A stretch of DNA of 41,102 nt from Bacteroidaceae bacterium (lineage in GTDB: Bacteria > Bacteroidota > Bacteroidia > Bacteroidales > Bacteroidaceae), in contig JAFZKA010000124.1 of NCBI GenBank assembly GCA_017551925.1, positions 1-41,102 of the forward strand, given 5' to 3'. A program made the translations under genes and the position numbers. Of this stretch, positions 7,150-14,586 are shown piece after piece; the stretch's first letter is position 1, and each line of letters opens with the position of its first letter. A model generated the notes under the pieces. That model ran no database searches. It was given only the letters and a program-made list of their open reading frames with translations, and was not told the DNA's origin.

Positions 7150-7156
7150 TGGTGTT

Positions 7157-7756
7157 ATGATGATACGTGGAAACATTGAGTCACAACTGATGTGGCGGTT
7201 GCTCTTTCAGGGAGCGCAAGTTGAGTTACAGGAACCTGCTGCTGATTACAGCGGCATGCTGGACTGTATGGAGGCGGCGGAACTGTTGACGTTGATGGAA
7301 AAGGTGCAAAAGCGTTTGCATGAACTTGGTTTGGAGGCGGAATGTCAAAAAGAAGAGGCTGAGCCGGTTGAATTGTTCATTGACGAACACTACATGATTC
7401 GTATGGGCGGTGCCGATGGAATGATACTCCGGTTGCGGCCGTTGGTTAAAACATTGTTTATCTTGTTCTTGAAGCATCCTGAAGGCATTGTTTTGAAGCA
7501 ACGGGACTGTTATCGGGAGGAGTTGGAGAGAATATATTCCACCGTTAATCCTAATACTGACCGTGATGATGTCAAGGCCAGGATTGCGCGTCTGGTGGAT
7601 CTGCAGGACAATTCTTTCAGCGAGAAGGCATCGGTCCTGAATGCACGGCTGGGGGAGTTGCTGCCGGAGGGGATTGCAGAAAATTATAAAATTCAGGGTT
7701 ACAACGGCTGCCCCAGAAGGATTATATTGAATCCGCTGCTGGTGCACTGGGAGTGA
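7157..7756 (+). CDS. Protein with winged-helix-like domain, 199 aa
   Basis: The C-terminal half contains LRPLVKTLFILFLKHPEGI followed by REELERIYSTVNP and a helix KASVLNARLGELLPEGI. This matches the layout of the domain in the divergent 127-aa protein. The N-terminal 80 residues are helical (GMLDCMEAAELLTLMEKVQ) with no clear motif. The frame opens at a TTG at 7076, but the promoter-like elements at 7118-7149 lie inside that extension. ATG at 7157 or 7160 is therefore preferred. It could be a transcription regulator or a protein-interaction paralogue; function unknown. Confidence 0.65.
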   Translation: MMIRGNIESQLMWRLLFQGAQVELQEPAADYSGMLDCMEAAELLTLMEKVQKRLHELGLEAECQKEEAEPVELFIDEHYMIRMGGADGMILRLRPLVKTLFILFLKHPEGIVLKQRDCYREELERIYSTVNPNTDRDDVKARIARLVDLQDNSFSEKASVLNARLGELLPEGIAENYKIQGYNGCPRRIILNPLLVHWE

Positions 7757-7821
7757 ATAAGGCTCATTTCTAGAGAGTTCTGATTGTGCGGTCCTGATTT
7801 TATTTTTTAAATAATTATTAT

Positions 7822-7829
7822 TAACTTTG
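7822..7829 (+). promoter_or_regulatory. -7 box upstream of the export operon
   Basis: TAACTTTG fully matches TAnnTTTG in an AT-rich gap and lies 45 bp before the wza-like start. It is the likely promoter for the two-gene export operon 7874-11744. Confidence 0.65.
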
Positions 7830-7873
7830 CGGCTCGAAAACTGAAAAGATTTTAAATTTACAATTACAAAATA

Positions 7874-10576
7874 ATGAAGAAGATTCTGGCTTGTTTTGCA
7901 CTTTTGCTGCCGTTGGCAGTTTATTCTCAGAGTGCATCAATGATTTCAATGGCTCGTGCCGAGTTGCAGAAACGTGGTCTTGAAGAGACTGAGGTTCGTG
8001 CACGTCTGCTTGAGAACGGTATTGATGTGGATAACATTCCGCCTACTGAATACCAGAACTACCAGGGTAGGGTTACTGCCATTCTGAACCAGATGCAGGC
8101 AGAAAAGGCTCAGGCTAATGGTGCAAATCCCACGCCATCGGCTCCTGCAGGTGATGATGTTATAGCCGCTGCTGCAAGTGAGGCACTGACTCCCAATGAT
8201 TTTCCGCAGACCACTCAGGGCGAGGCTGCTGCCGAGGAGGCTCTTGAGGAGGCACTCAAGGAGAATAATGTATCACCGACCGCAGGTGATGACATATACG
8301 GTCACTCTCTGTTTACAGGCAAGTCACTTGATGTATATCGTACTACCGACGGAGCCCAGGCTCCTGACACATATGTGATGGGTGAGGGTGATGAGGTGCA
8401 TATCTCGATATTCGGTTCGTCACAGACTGAGATTCATCAGCGTATCGGTGCCGACGGTTCCATTCAGCCGGCCAATTCATCAAAGATATTCCTTAAGGGT
8501 ATGACTCTGGAGCAGGCGCGCCAGGCAATAAGGAACAAGTTGGCTACATCTTATTCATTCCGTCCGGACCAGATTGCAGTGACTATCACTACTGCCCGTA
8601 CAATAATGGTAAATATATACGGTGAAGTTGGCGTTCAGGGTGGTTTCACACTGTCAGCGCTCAACTCTGCCTTCAATGCTCTTGCTGCAGCAGGCGGCCC
8701 AAGCAAGATTGGTTCTGTACGTAATGTGCAGATGAGCCGTAGCGGTAAGACAAGCCGTCTGGACCTTTACAAATATATGACTGAGCCCGATGCAAACGTG
8801 CATTATGATTTGCAGAACGGTGATGTGCTGTTTGTTCCGGTTGCTGATATGATTGTAACAATTGAGGGTGCTGTAAACCGCCCGATGCGTTATGAGATGG
8901 TGCCAGGCGAGACTGTCAAGGATCTTATCAGATATGCCGGAGGTCTTACATATAATGTATATCCTGATTATCTGCAGATTGAGCGTTATGAGAACGGTGA
9001 AGTAAAATATCTGGAATATGAGTTGGATAATGTTCTTGCCGGTTCTCAGTGGATTGACCTTAAGAATGGTGACATAGTAAGGGTGCGCAATTCAAACAAG
9101 CCCATTGAAGATTATGTCTCTATTGAGGGTGATGTTTTCTATGGCGGCAGATATGCATTGGATAAGAATCCTACACTGCAGACTCTTATTGACAAGGCTC
9201 AGCCCCGCTACACTGCAATGACTGAGTATGTGTTTGTAGAGCGCACACGTCCAGACGAGACTGTTGAGGTGCTTACAATACCGTTCCCCGGAATAAACGG
9301 CAATCCCGATTTTGAACTGCAGCGCAGAGATGCGGTGCGTATCCTGGAGCAGTCAACTTACCGTGATGTGGCTACACTTTCTGTAAGCGGTCAGGTGCGT
9401 GAACCGTTCTCACGTCAGTTCGGTGTCAATGACAGAATGACTGTTGAGCAGGCTATAGGTTATGCAGGCGGTCTCAAACCGAGTGTTTTCCCGGTTGCTT
9501 ACATTTATCGTAGAGACCTGACCAATCCATCAAAGCAGGAGTATCTGCGCATCTCTCTTGAAAAAGACGGTGACACCCTGCTGCAGCCCGGTGATGAACT
9601 TAAGATTTATGACAATACCACATTTACTAACGTTGGTGAGGTTCGTGTAAGCGGTGCTGTAAAGAATCCGTTCGGCACAGAGTATGACAAGTCACTGACC
9701 ATTCATGATATGATTGAAATGGCAGGCGGTTTTGAGGTTGGCGCTGCTTATGACCGTGTTGAGGTCTTCCGCGTAAATTTATCAAAGAAGGATGAGGTTA
9801 CACTGGACCAGATTACACTGACTGTTGATGATAATTACAACATTGTAGGTAATGCGGGATTCCAGTTGCAGCCATATGACCATATTGTAATACGCAGAAC
9901 TCCCAACTTTACAATGGGACGTACCGTTGAGGTAAACGGTCGTGTCAAATATCCCGGTACATATGTGCTGGAGGATAATAAAACACAGTTGTGGGAGATA
10001 ATCCAGATGGCAGGCGGATTGCTTGATGATGCAGACCCGTATGCACGTTTGTTCCGTACCTACAACAACCGTGGTAATTTAGGCCTGGATTTGAGAGAGG
10101 TTAAGAGTAATAAGGGTAAAATCAAATCAGATCCTATTCTGATGGATGGCGATGTTATCAATATCGTACGTTTGGAGAATACCGTGTCAATTCGTGAAAC
10201 CGGCACCAGAATGGGCCAATATATACCTGATGAGTATTCATCGACTCAAAAGAATCTTATTTTCCAGGGTAGTCACAATGCTGCATGGTACGTTCGTCAT
10301 TATGCCGGCGGATTTGACAAACTGGCCGATAAGAACAGCGTGACCGTGACTTTCCCGAACAATCAGACTGAATCAACAAAACGCGGATTCTTGTGGATTC
10401 GCCGTTATCCGAAAGTTGAGTCTGGTGGCGTGATTACAATGCGTCTCAGTGAAGAGAAGCGTGAAAAGATGGAGAAACCCAAGGAGAAGATTGACTGGGG
10501 TAAGGAGTTGAGTACATCTATCAGTACACTTACATCGGTTATCTCATTGATAATACTTGTTGACAGACTGAAATAA
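7874..10576 (+). CDS. Wza-like polysaccharide export outer-membrane protein with multiple SLBB domains
   Basis: 900 aa, much longer than E. coli Wza (about 380). The signal peptide is MKKILACFALLLPLAVYSQ. After a helical Ala/Glu-rich region, the polysaccharide export domain begins near residue 165 (YVMGEGDEVHISIFGSS). Several SLBB-type repeats follow, recognisable by recurring G-x-V-x-x-P and AGG segments (IRYAGGL, IGYAGGL, IEMAGGF, IQMAGGL). The C-terminus has a hydrophobic helix (SVISLIILVDRL). Such proteins form the outer-membrane and periplasmic channel for capsule or exopolysaccharide. It is followed after 1 bp by the Wzz-like gene. No glycosyltransferases are seen nearby, so the polysaccharide locus may lie elsewhere. 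Confidence 0.88.
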   Translation: MKKILACFALLLPLAVYSQSASMISMARAELQKRGLEETEVRARLLENGIDVDNIPPTEYQNYQGRVTAILNQMQAEKAQANGANPTPSAPAGDDVIAAAASEALTPNDFPQTTQGEAAAEEALEEALKENNVSPTAGDDIYGHSLFTGKSLDVYRTTDGAQAPDTYVMGEGDEVHISIFGSSQTEIHQRIGADGSIQPANSSKIFLKGMTLEQARQAIRNKLATSYSFRPDQIAVTITTARTIMVNIYGEVGVQGGFTLSALNSAFNALAAAGGPSKIGSVRNVQMSRSGKTSRLDLYKYMTEPDANVHYDLQNGDVLFVPVADMIVTIEGAVNRPMRYEMVPGETVKDLIRYAGGLTYNVYPDYLQIERYENGEVKYLEYELDNVLAGSQWIDLKNGDIVRVRNSNKPIEDYVSIEGDVFYGGRYALDKNPTLQTLIDKAQPRYTAMTEYVFVERTRPDETVEVLTIPFPGINGNPDFELQRRDAVRILEQSTYRDVATLSVSGQVREPFSRQFGVNDRMTVEQAIGYAGGLKPSVFPVAYIYRRDLTNPSKQEYLRISLEKDGDTLLQPGDELKIYDNTTFTNVGEVRVSGAVKNPFGTEYDKSLTIHDMIEMAGGFEVGAAYDRVEVFRVNLSKKDEVTLDQITLTVDDNYNIVGNAGFQLQPYDHIVIRRTPNFTMGRTVEVNGRVKYPGTYVLEDNKTQLWEIIQMAGGLLDDADPYARLFRTYNNRGNLGLDLREVKSNKGKIKSDPILMDGDVINIVRLENTVSIRETGTRMGQYIPDEYSSTQKNLIFQGSHNAAWYVRHYAGGFDKLADKNSVTVTFPNNQTESTKRGFLWIRRYPKVESGGVITMRLSEEKREKMEKPKEKIDWGKELSTSISTLTSVISLIILVDRLK

Positions 10577-10577
10577 T

Positions 10578-11744
10578 ATGGACGAGAACCGTAATAACAT
10601 GCCCTTGGAACAGGAAGAAGAGGGCATAGACATAATGGCTCTTGTAAAGAGTCTTTGGGAGGGCCGCAAGACGGTAATTATATGGACAAGCGTGTTTATT
10701 GTCCTGGGCCTGATAGCAGCACTGACAATGAAGCGTTCATATGCCGTGAGTACTGTAATGGTGCCGCAGTTGAATTCAAGCAAGACATCATCGTTGAGCA
10801 GCCTGGCTTCATTGGCCGGATTCGACTTGGGATCGGTAAATACCGGTTCTGAACTGTCACCGCTTATATACCCGCAGATAGTCAGCAGTGTTCCTTTCCG
10901 TAAGGAACTTATGTACACACCGTTGCATTATTCAAAGTGTGATACTGCTATCTCAATGTTTGATTATGCGTTGAGTGATTATGCAAAGCCATCGGCCGTA
11001 GGTGCTGTATTTCAGGGTCTGATCAAATATACGATAGGTTTGCCGGGTGTAATCCTTAAGGCTATCAGAGGTGAGAAAGAACCTATTGTGTTGCCTGAGG
11101 GTGAAGGTGCAGGGAGTAACGGTCCTAAACCTTTGCTGATAAGTGATGATGAGGATAAGATTCTGAAAGTACTTGCCGAGAATGTTTCACTTGCCGTTGA
11201 CAAGAAAGAGGGATATGTTACTCTTAATGTCAAGGGTTCTGAACCGATACAGACTGCAGAACTGGCCATGAAGGCCCAACAGTTGCTGCAGGATGAGATT
11301 ACCAGATTCCGTGTTGAGAAATCACAGAGTGAACTTGATTATATTCAGGCCCGCTATGATGAGATTAAGGCTGAGACCGAATCATATCAGGAGCAGTTGG
11401 CACGGATTACAGACCGTTCACAAAGTGTGACTAACACCCGTGACCGCATAGAGCGTGACCGTATCCAGACCAAGTACACTATGTCAAGTTCAATCTACAG
11501 CGAACTGGCCAAGCAGTTGGAACAGTCCAAGATGCAGGTTAAGAAAGACACTCCGGTATTTACCGTCATACAGCCTGTTGCAGTGCCGACTAAGCCTGCT
11601 AACAGCCGTGCTAAGACTTTGATTGTATGGACTTTCTTTGGCGGTATTCTAGGTTGCGGAATAGTGCTTGGTAAACAGTATATGCCTAAACTCAAGGAGA
11701 TGTTTGCCCAGGCTGGTGAGACTGAAGAGAAGGCTGAAAGCTGA
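10578..11744 (+). CDS. Wzz-like polysaccharide co-polymerase (chain length determinant)
   Basis: 388 aa with the family topology: cytoplasmic N-terminus, first membrane helix at about residues 33-51 (VIIWTSVFIVLGLIAALTM), long periplasmic region with a coiled-coil-prone stretch at about 245-315, and second membrane helix near 346-364 (LIVWTFFGGILGCGIVLG). A proline-rich approach (VAVPTKPANSRAK) precedes the second helix, as expected for Wzz. There is no Wzc tyrosine-kinase domain. It is co-transcribed with the Wza-like gene and should set polymer chain length at the inner membrane. Confidence 0.87.
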   Translation: MDENRNNMPLEQEEEGIDIMALVKSLWEGRKTVIIWTSVFIVLGLIAALTMKRSYAVSTVMVPQLNSSKTSSLSSLASLAGFDLGSVNTGSELSPLIYPQIVSSVPFRKELMYTPLHYSKCDTAISMFDYALSDYAKPSAVGAVFQGLIKYTIGLPGVILKAIRGEKEPIVLPEGEGAGSNGPKPLLISDDEDKILKVLAENVSLAVDKKEGYVTLNVKGSEPIQTAELAMKAQQLLQDEITRFRVEKSQSELDYIQARYDEIKAETESYQEQLARITDRSQSVTNTRDRIERDRIQTKYTMSSSIYSELAKQLEQSKMQVKKDTPVFTVIQPVAVPTKPANSRAKTLIVWTFFGGILGCGIVLGKQYMPKLKEMFAQAGETEEKAES

Positions 11745-11763
11745 TTTCCAGTTAAATAGATTC

Positions 11764-11800
11764 AAAAACCGGGTTCCTGATTCAGGAGTCCGGTTTTTTT
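11764..11800 (+). terminator. Rho-independent terminator of the export operon
   Basis: The stem pairs AACCGG with CCGGTT and TCCTGA with TCAGGA, followed by a run of T. It lies about 20 bp after the Wzz-like stop. Confidence 0.85.
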
Positions 11801-11802
11801 AT

Positions 11803-11810
11803 TAACTTCG
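11803..11810 (+). promoter_or_regulatory. -7 box of the queuosine operon
   Basis: TAACTTCG, one mismatch from TAnnTTTG, lies directly after the terminator. The transcript would have a leader of about 55 nt containing the candidate riboswitch. Confidence 0.55.
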
Positions 11811-11837
11811 CAGCCGAGTAGCAGGAAGTGTCTGCTG

Positions 11838-11870
11838 CAAGTGTGCTTGGAACCACTATAAAAACAAGTA
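11838..11870 (+). promoter_or_regulatory. Candidate preQ1-I riboswitch (H-type pseudoknot)
   Basis: P1 pairs AGTG (11840-11843) with CACT (11854-11857). P2 pairs loop bases CTTG (11846-11849) with CAAG (11865-11868). The two helices are joined by an A-rich loop ATAAAAA (11858-11864). The loop ends in GAAC before P1, so C11853 sits where the ligand-pairing cytosine sits in the known class I aptamers. The tail is like that of the Thermoanaerobacter aptamer. The pseudoknot ends two bases before the start codon of a queuosine-precursor transporter, with queF next, which fits translational control by preQ1. P1 is short (4 bp), so a covariance-model search is needed. CAAG at 11838-11841 could pair with the same CTTG as an alternative state. 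Confidence 0.55.
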
Positions 11871-11872
11871 AA

Positions 11873-12595
11873 ATGACTGCAAAAACAAATTCAAAGGGGC
11901 AGCAGGGGCTGTCCGTCACGTTCGTGGTATTGGCAGTGACGTTCTGCGTCTGCCTTATTACTTCAAATCTTTTTGTACCAAGACTTTGGCGAGTTGGAAA
12001 CACCTGGATGCAATTATCAGGTGCTGTAGTTATCTTTCCTATTTCATATATCATAAATGACCTGCTGACAGAGGTGTATGGATACCTCAAGGCTATGAAG
12101 GTTATCTGGATGGGATTTGCCATGAGTGCGTTTGTGGCGTTGGCTGCCGGTCTGGTAAGCATCCTGCCTGCTCCAATATATGAGGATAGCCAGAAGATTG
12201 CCGATAGTTTCAACAGTCTGTTCGGACTCATTCCGCGTACAACAGCCGCATCACTGATAGCCTTCATACTGGGATCGCACATGAATGCATGGGTGTTATC
12301 CAAAATGAAGATTGCAACCAAGGGCAAGGGGTTCGGATGGAGAGCAATTGCATCAAGTCTGGCTGGTGAACTGTCGGACTCCATTTTTTTTTATCCGCTG
12401 GCGTTCATCGGAACCATGAATGCCAAAACAATCATGTCAATTATTGTGACTCAGGTAACTGTAAAGACTCTTTATGAGGTGGTTATACTTCCTGTAACTG
12501 CGCTCATTTCACGTAAACTCAAGGCAAAGGAGGGAATAGACACCTTTGATTACGATATAAAATACAATCCGTTTAAGATTAAAGCCGAAGAATAA
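11873..12595 (+). CDS. Queuosine precursor transporter (YhhQ/VUT family)
   Basis: 240-aa inner-membrane protein with about six hydrophobic helices. It contains family-typical segments: CLITSNLFVPRLW, FPISYIINDLLTEVYGY, and SSLAGELSDSIFFYPLAF in the C-terminal half. The family takes up preQ0 or preQ1 for queuosine synthesis. The frame can be extended to a GTG at 11828, but that would cover the candidate riboswitch. ATG at 11873 directly follows the pseudoknot and is preferred. The stop is 3 bp before queF, so the pair is an operon, and the link to QueF supports a preQ-type substrate. Confidence 0.88.
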   Translation: MTAKTNSKGQQGLSVTFVVLAVTFCVCLITSNLFVPRLWRVGNTWMQLSGAVVIFPISYIINDLLTEVYGYLKAMKVIWMGFAMSAFVALAAGLVSILPAPIYEDSQKIADSFNSLFGLIPRTTAASLIAFILGSHMNAWVLSKMKIATKGKGFGWRAIASSLAGELSDSIFFYPLAFIGTMNAKTIMSIIVTQVTVKTLYEVVILPVTALISRKLKAKEGIDTFDYDIKYNPFKIKAEE

Positions 12596-12598
12596 GTT

Positions 12599-13078
12599 AT
12601 GTCCGAAGACAGAAAGCAGGAGGGCCTGACCGCCCTTGGTGGGAAGACCACGTATTCAAATACTTACAATCCCGATGTACTGGAGGCCTTTGAGAACTTG
12701 AACAGGGAGAATGACTACTGGGTTCGTTTCAACTGCCCTGAGTTTACTACTCTTTGCCCCATTACCGGACAGCCGGACTTTGCAGAGATACGCATAAGCT
12801 ATATCCCTGACGTGAAGATGGTGGAGAGCAAGTCTCTCAAACTCTACCTTCACAGTTTCCGCAATCATGGCGGGTTCCATGAGGACTGCGTGAACCGCAT
12901 AATGAAGGACCTTATCAAACTGATGGACCCCAAATACATTGAGGTTACCGGTTTTTTTGTTCCGCGCGGTGGCATTTCAATCTATCCCTACACCAACTAT
13001 GGCCGTAAGGGCACCAAGTATGAGGCTCTTGCCGAGCAGAGAATGTGCAATTGGGGACTGTCCCCAATTGCACAGTAA
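12599..13078 (+). CDS. queF: NADPH-dependent 7-cyano-7-deazaguanine reductase QueF
   Basis: 159-aa single-domain (type I) QueF, which reduces preQ0 to preQ1. The catalytic cysteine is C53 in [11 protein letters not shown] with the catalytic Asp at 60. The QueF motif [10 protein letters not shown] and the FHEDCVN segment are present. It follows the transporter by 3 bp. The last ten or so codons ([10 protein letters not shown]) are encoded by a hairpin repeat inserted at 13044-13074, so the native C-terminus has probably been replaced. The catalytic core is unaffected. Confidence 0.93.
   Translation: MSEDRKQEGLTALGGKTTYSNTYNPDVLEAFENLNRENDYWVRFNCPEFTTLCPITGQPDFAEIRISYIPDVKMVESKSLKLYLHSFRNHGGFHEDCVNRIMKDLIKLMDPKYIEVTGFFVPRGGISIYPYTNYGRKGTKYEALAEQRMCNWGLSPIAQ
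13044..13074. repeat. Perfect hairpin repeat in the 3' end of queF
   Basis: The 14-bp arms TGTGCAATTGGGGA / TCCCCAATTGCACA around CTG are perfect inverted repeats. The repeat overlaps the end of the queF frame and supplies its last codons. A second copy follows at 13083-13111. The GGGGACTGTCCCC core is REP-like. No REP-associated transposase is in the window. Confidence 0.8.
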
Positions 13079-13082
13079 AAAC

Positions 13083-13111
13083 GTGCAAAAGGGGACTGTC
13101 CCCAATTGCAC
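13083..13111. repeat. Second, imperfect copy of the GGGGACTGTCCCC hairpin repeat
   Basis: The pairs GTGCAA / TTGCAC and GGGGA / TCCCC are kept, with AA facing AA as a 2-bp internal mismatch. It lies 8 bp after the first copy and 8 bp before the start of the next gene. Confidence 0.75.
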
Positions 13112-13119
13112 ATTCGCAC

Positions 13120-13716
13120 ATGATTATGACAAAGACTGAGTTTGTATTGAAGTGGCTGGAGGAGCACGGGATAGAGTATCAGGTGCACTATCATCCGCCG
13201 TTGCCTACCATTGAGGAGGCACTGGCATACTGGAAGAACATTGATTCAGTTCACTGCAAGAACCTGTTTTTCCGCAACCATAAGGGTAACCGCCACTATA
13301 TGGCCAGTTTTGAGTGCCACAAGAATCTGGACATTCACGGTTTGGAGCATATCGTGAGGCAGGGTAAACTGAGTTTTGCCAGTCCTGAGCGCATGGACCG
13401 GTGCATAGGTGTAGCGCCCGGTTCAGTGTGCGCTTTCGGTCTTATTCATGATATGAATCTGGCAGAGCATCCTGCTCTTATAAAGCCCGATGGCACACGT
13501 GATTTCGGTTGGGTTAAGGAGGGTGTCAACCCTAAGGAACTGTTTGATAACGGTCATCGGGTAAAGTATTTCCTTGATGCCGACCTTAAAACCGCTCCCA
13601 AAGTATCATTCCATCCTTGTGAAAACACTGCCAGCGTTGTAGTAAGTAACGCGGGTTTCATGCGTTTCCTGGATATCTGGGGCGGTGAAGTGGAGTGGAT
13701 AGAAGTTAACGGATGA
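13120..13716 (+). CDS. YbaK/ProX-type prolyl-tRNA editing protein
   Basis: 198-aa free-standing aminoacyl-tRNA deacylase domain, which hydrolyses mischarged tRNA, most likely Ala-tRNA(Pro). Supporting segments are CKNLFFRNHKGNRHYM, the catalytic-loop region GVAPGSVCAFGLIHD, and a C-terminal VSNAGFMRFLD. The frame extends upstream to 13045 through the hairpin repeats. ATG at 13120 (or 13126) is the natural start, since the protein homology begins there with TKTEFVLKWLEEHGI. It may be co-transcribed with queF. Its last 11 bases overlap the end of the convergent lipoprotein gene. Confidence 0.85.
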   Translation: MIMTKTEFVLKWLEEHGIEYQVHYHPPLPTIEEALAYWKNIDSVHCKNLFFRNHKGNRHYMASFECHKNLDIHGLEHIVRQGKLSFASPERMDRCIGVAPGSVCAFGLIHDMNLAEHPALIKPDGTRDFGWVKEGVNPKELFDNGHRVKYFLDADLKTAPKVSFHPCENTASVVVSNAGFMRFLDIWGGEVEWIEVNG

Positions 13717-14485
13717 TATTGCGGATTTCGTCTTCAGGAACAGAGAGGACTGTGATACCTGTAGAGTAGGGAGCAATGTCATACTGGTTGTAGATGAAAT
13801 CTATGGTGTCCTGACGAATCTCAAAGTTGGGCGACACAAACATCGGCTCGTTGCCGAAATAACCGTAGTCGTCAAGTTCATCGCGGCTGCTGCATCCGGC
13901 ATATTCCAGTAATTTGCGCTCCAAGACGGGTATAAGCGCCTTTTCATATCCGGGCTTGAAATAGTTGTCAAGGGTTACAACGCTGCCGTCACCCAGACGG
14001 TAATTGCGGCAGGTAATGAATGTGCCGCCATGGGCTCCGCCGGTGTATTGGTACCAGTTGATGAAATGACCTATTATGTCTGTATTGTTCCCATAGTGAA
14101 CCTCTGTGTTCAGCACAAACTCATAATCTATGTCACGCGGCTCAAACCCTCCCTCATTGGCATATTCTATCTGTTCCTGATTGTCTTGTTTGAAAACAAC
14201 AATCAGCGAGTCAATGAATTCTGTCATGGCCTTTTGGACATCGGTGGTTTTTTTATTGAACATGAACTCCGATATATCCTTGTTGAATGCGTTGGCGAAC
14301 ATGGTGTCTGTGCCGTAAGCCATGAGTGCTTTCATGTCAAAGTTGCATGAGGGGTGCTCTTTGCCTTGTTTGTATGGAATGTTATATTTGAATGATATGT
14401 AGCGGAATGCGTATTTGTCACCGCTCTGACATGATGCCAGTAAAAGAATCATTAGTGCTGACAGTAGTTTGAATGCTTTCATCAT
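13706..14485 (-). CDS. Lipoprotein with DUF3298/RsiV-like domain
   Basis: 259 aa. Signal peptide with lipobox LLASC (Cys19), so it is anchored in the envelope. The segments YTGGAHGGT, DGSVVTLDNYFKPGY and a C-terminal NFEIRQDTIDFIYNQYDIAPY match the layout of DUF3298 proteins, in which DUF4163/DUF3298 pairs occur in RsiV-type and secreted proteins. The function in Bacteroidales is not established. A -7 box TAATTTCG lies at 14500-14507, just upstream of the start. The second Met, 3 bp in, is an equally good start. Confidence 0.8.
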   Translation of the reverse strand: MMKAFKLLSALMILLLASCQSGDKYAFRYISFKYNIPYKQGKEHPSCNFDMKALMAYGTDTMFANAFNKDISEFMFNKKTTDVQKAMTEFIDSLIVVFKQDNQEQIEYANEGGFEPRDIDYEFVLNTEVHYGNNTDIIGHFINWYQYTGGAHGGTFITCRNYRLGDGSVVTLDNYFKPGYEKALIPVLERKLLEYAGCSSRDELDDYGYFGNEPMFVSPNFEIRQDTIDFIYNQYDIAPYSTGITVLSVPEDEIRNIIR

Positions 14486-14553
14486 GATGTTGTTTTACGC
14501 GAAATTATACAAAAAAACAGACATGCAGGTCCTATGATGTCAGATTCTAGGTT

Positions 14554-14561
14554 TATATTTG
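14554..14561 (+). promoter_or_regulatory. -7 box of the lipoprotein gene at 14587
   Basis: TATATTTG is a full match to TAnnTTTG, 25 bp before the start codon. Confidence 0.65.
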
Positions 14562-14586
14562 CAATCAGAATCCTATTTCAGATAAT

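Noticed and set aside
7076-7156. N-terminal extension of the 7157 gene from a TTG start
   Set aside because: It would cover the promoter-like -33/-7 elements and the divergent control region.
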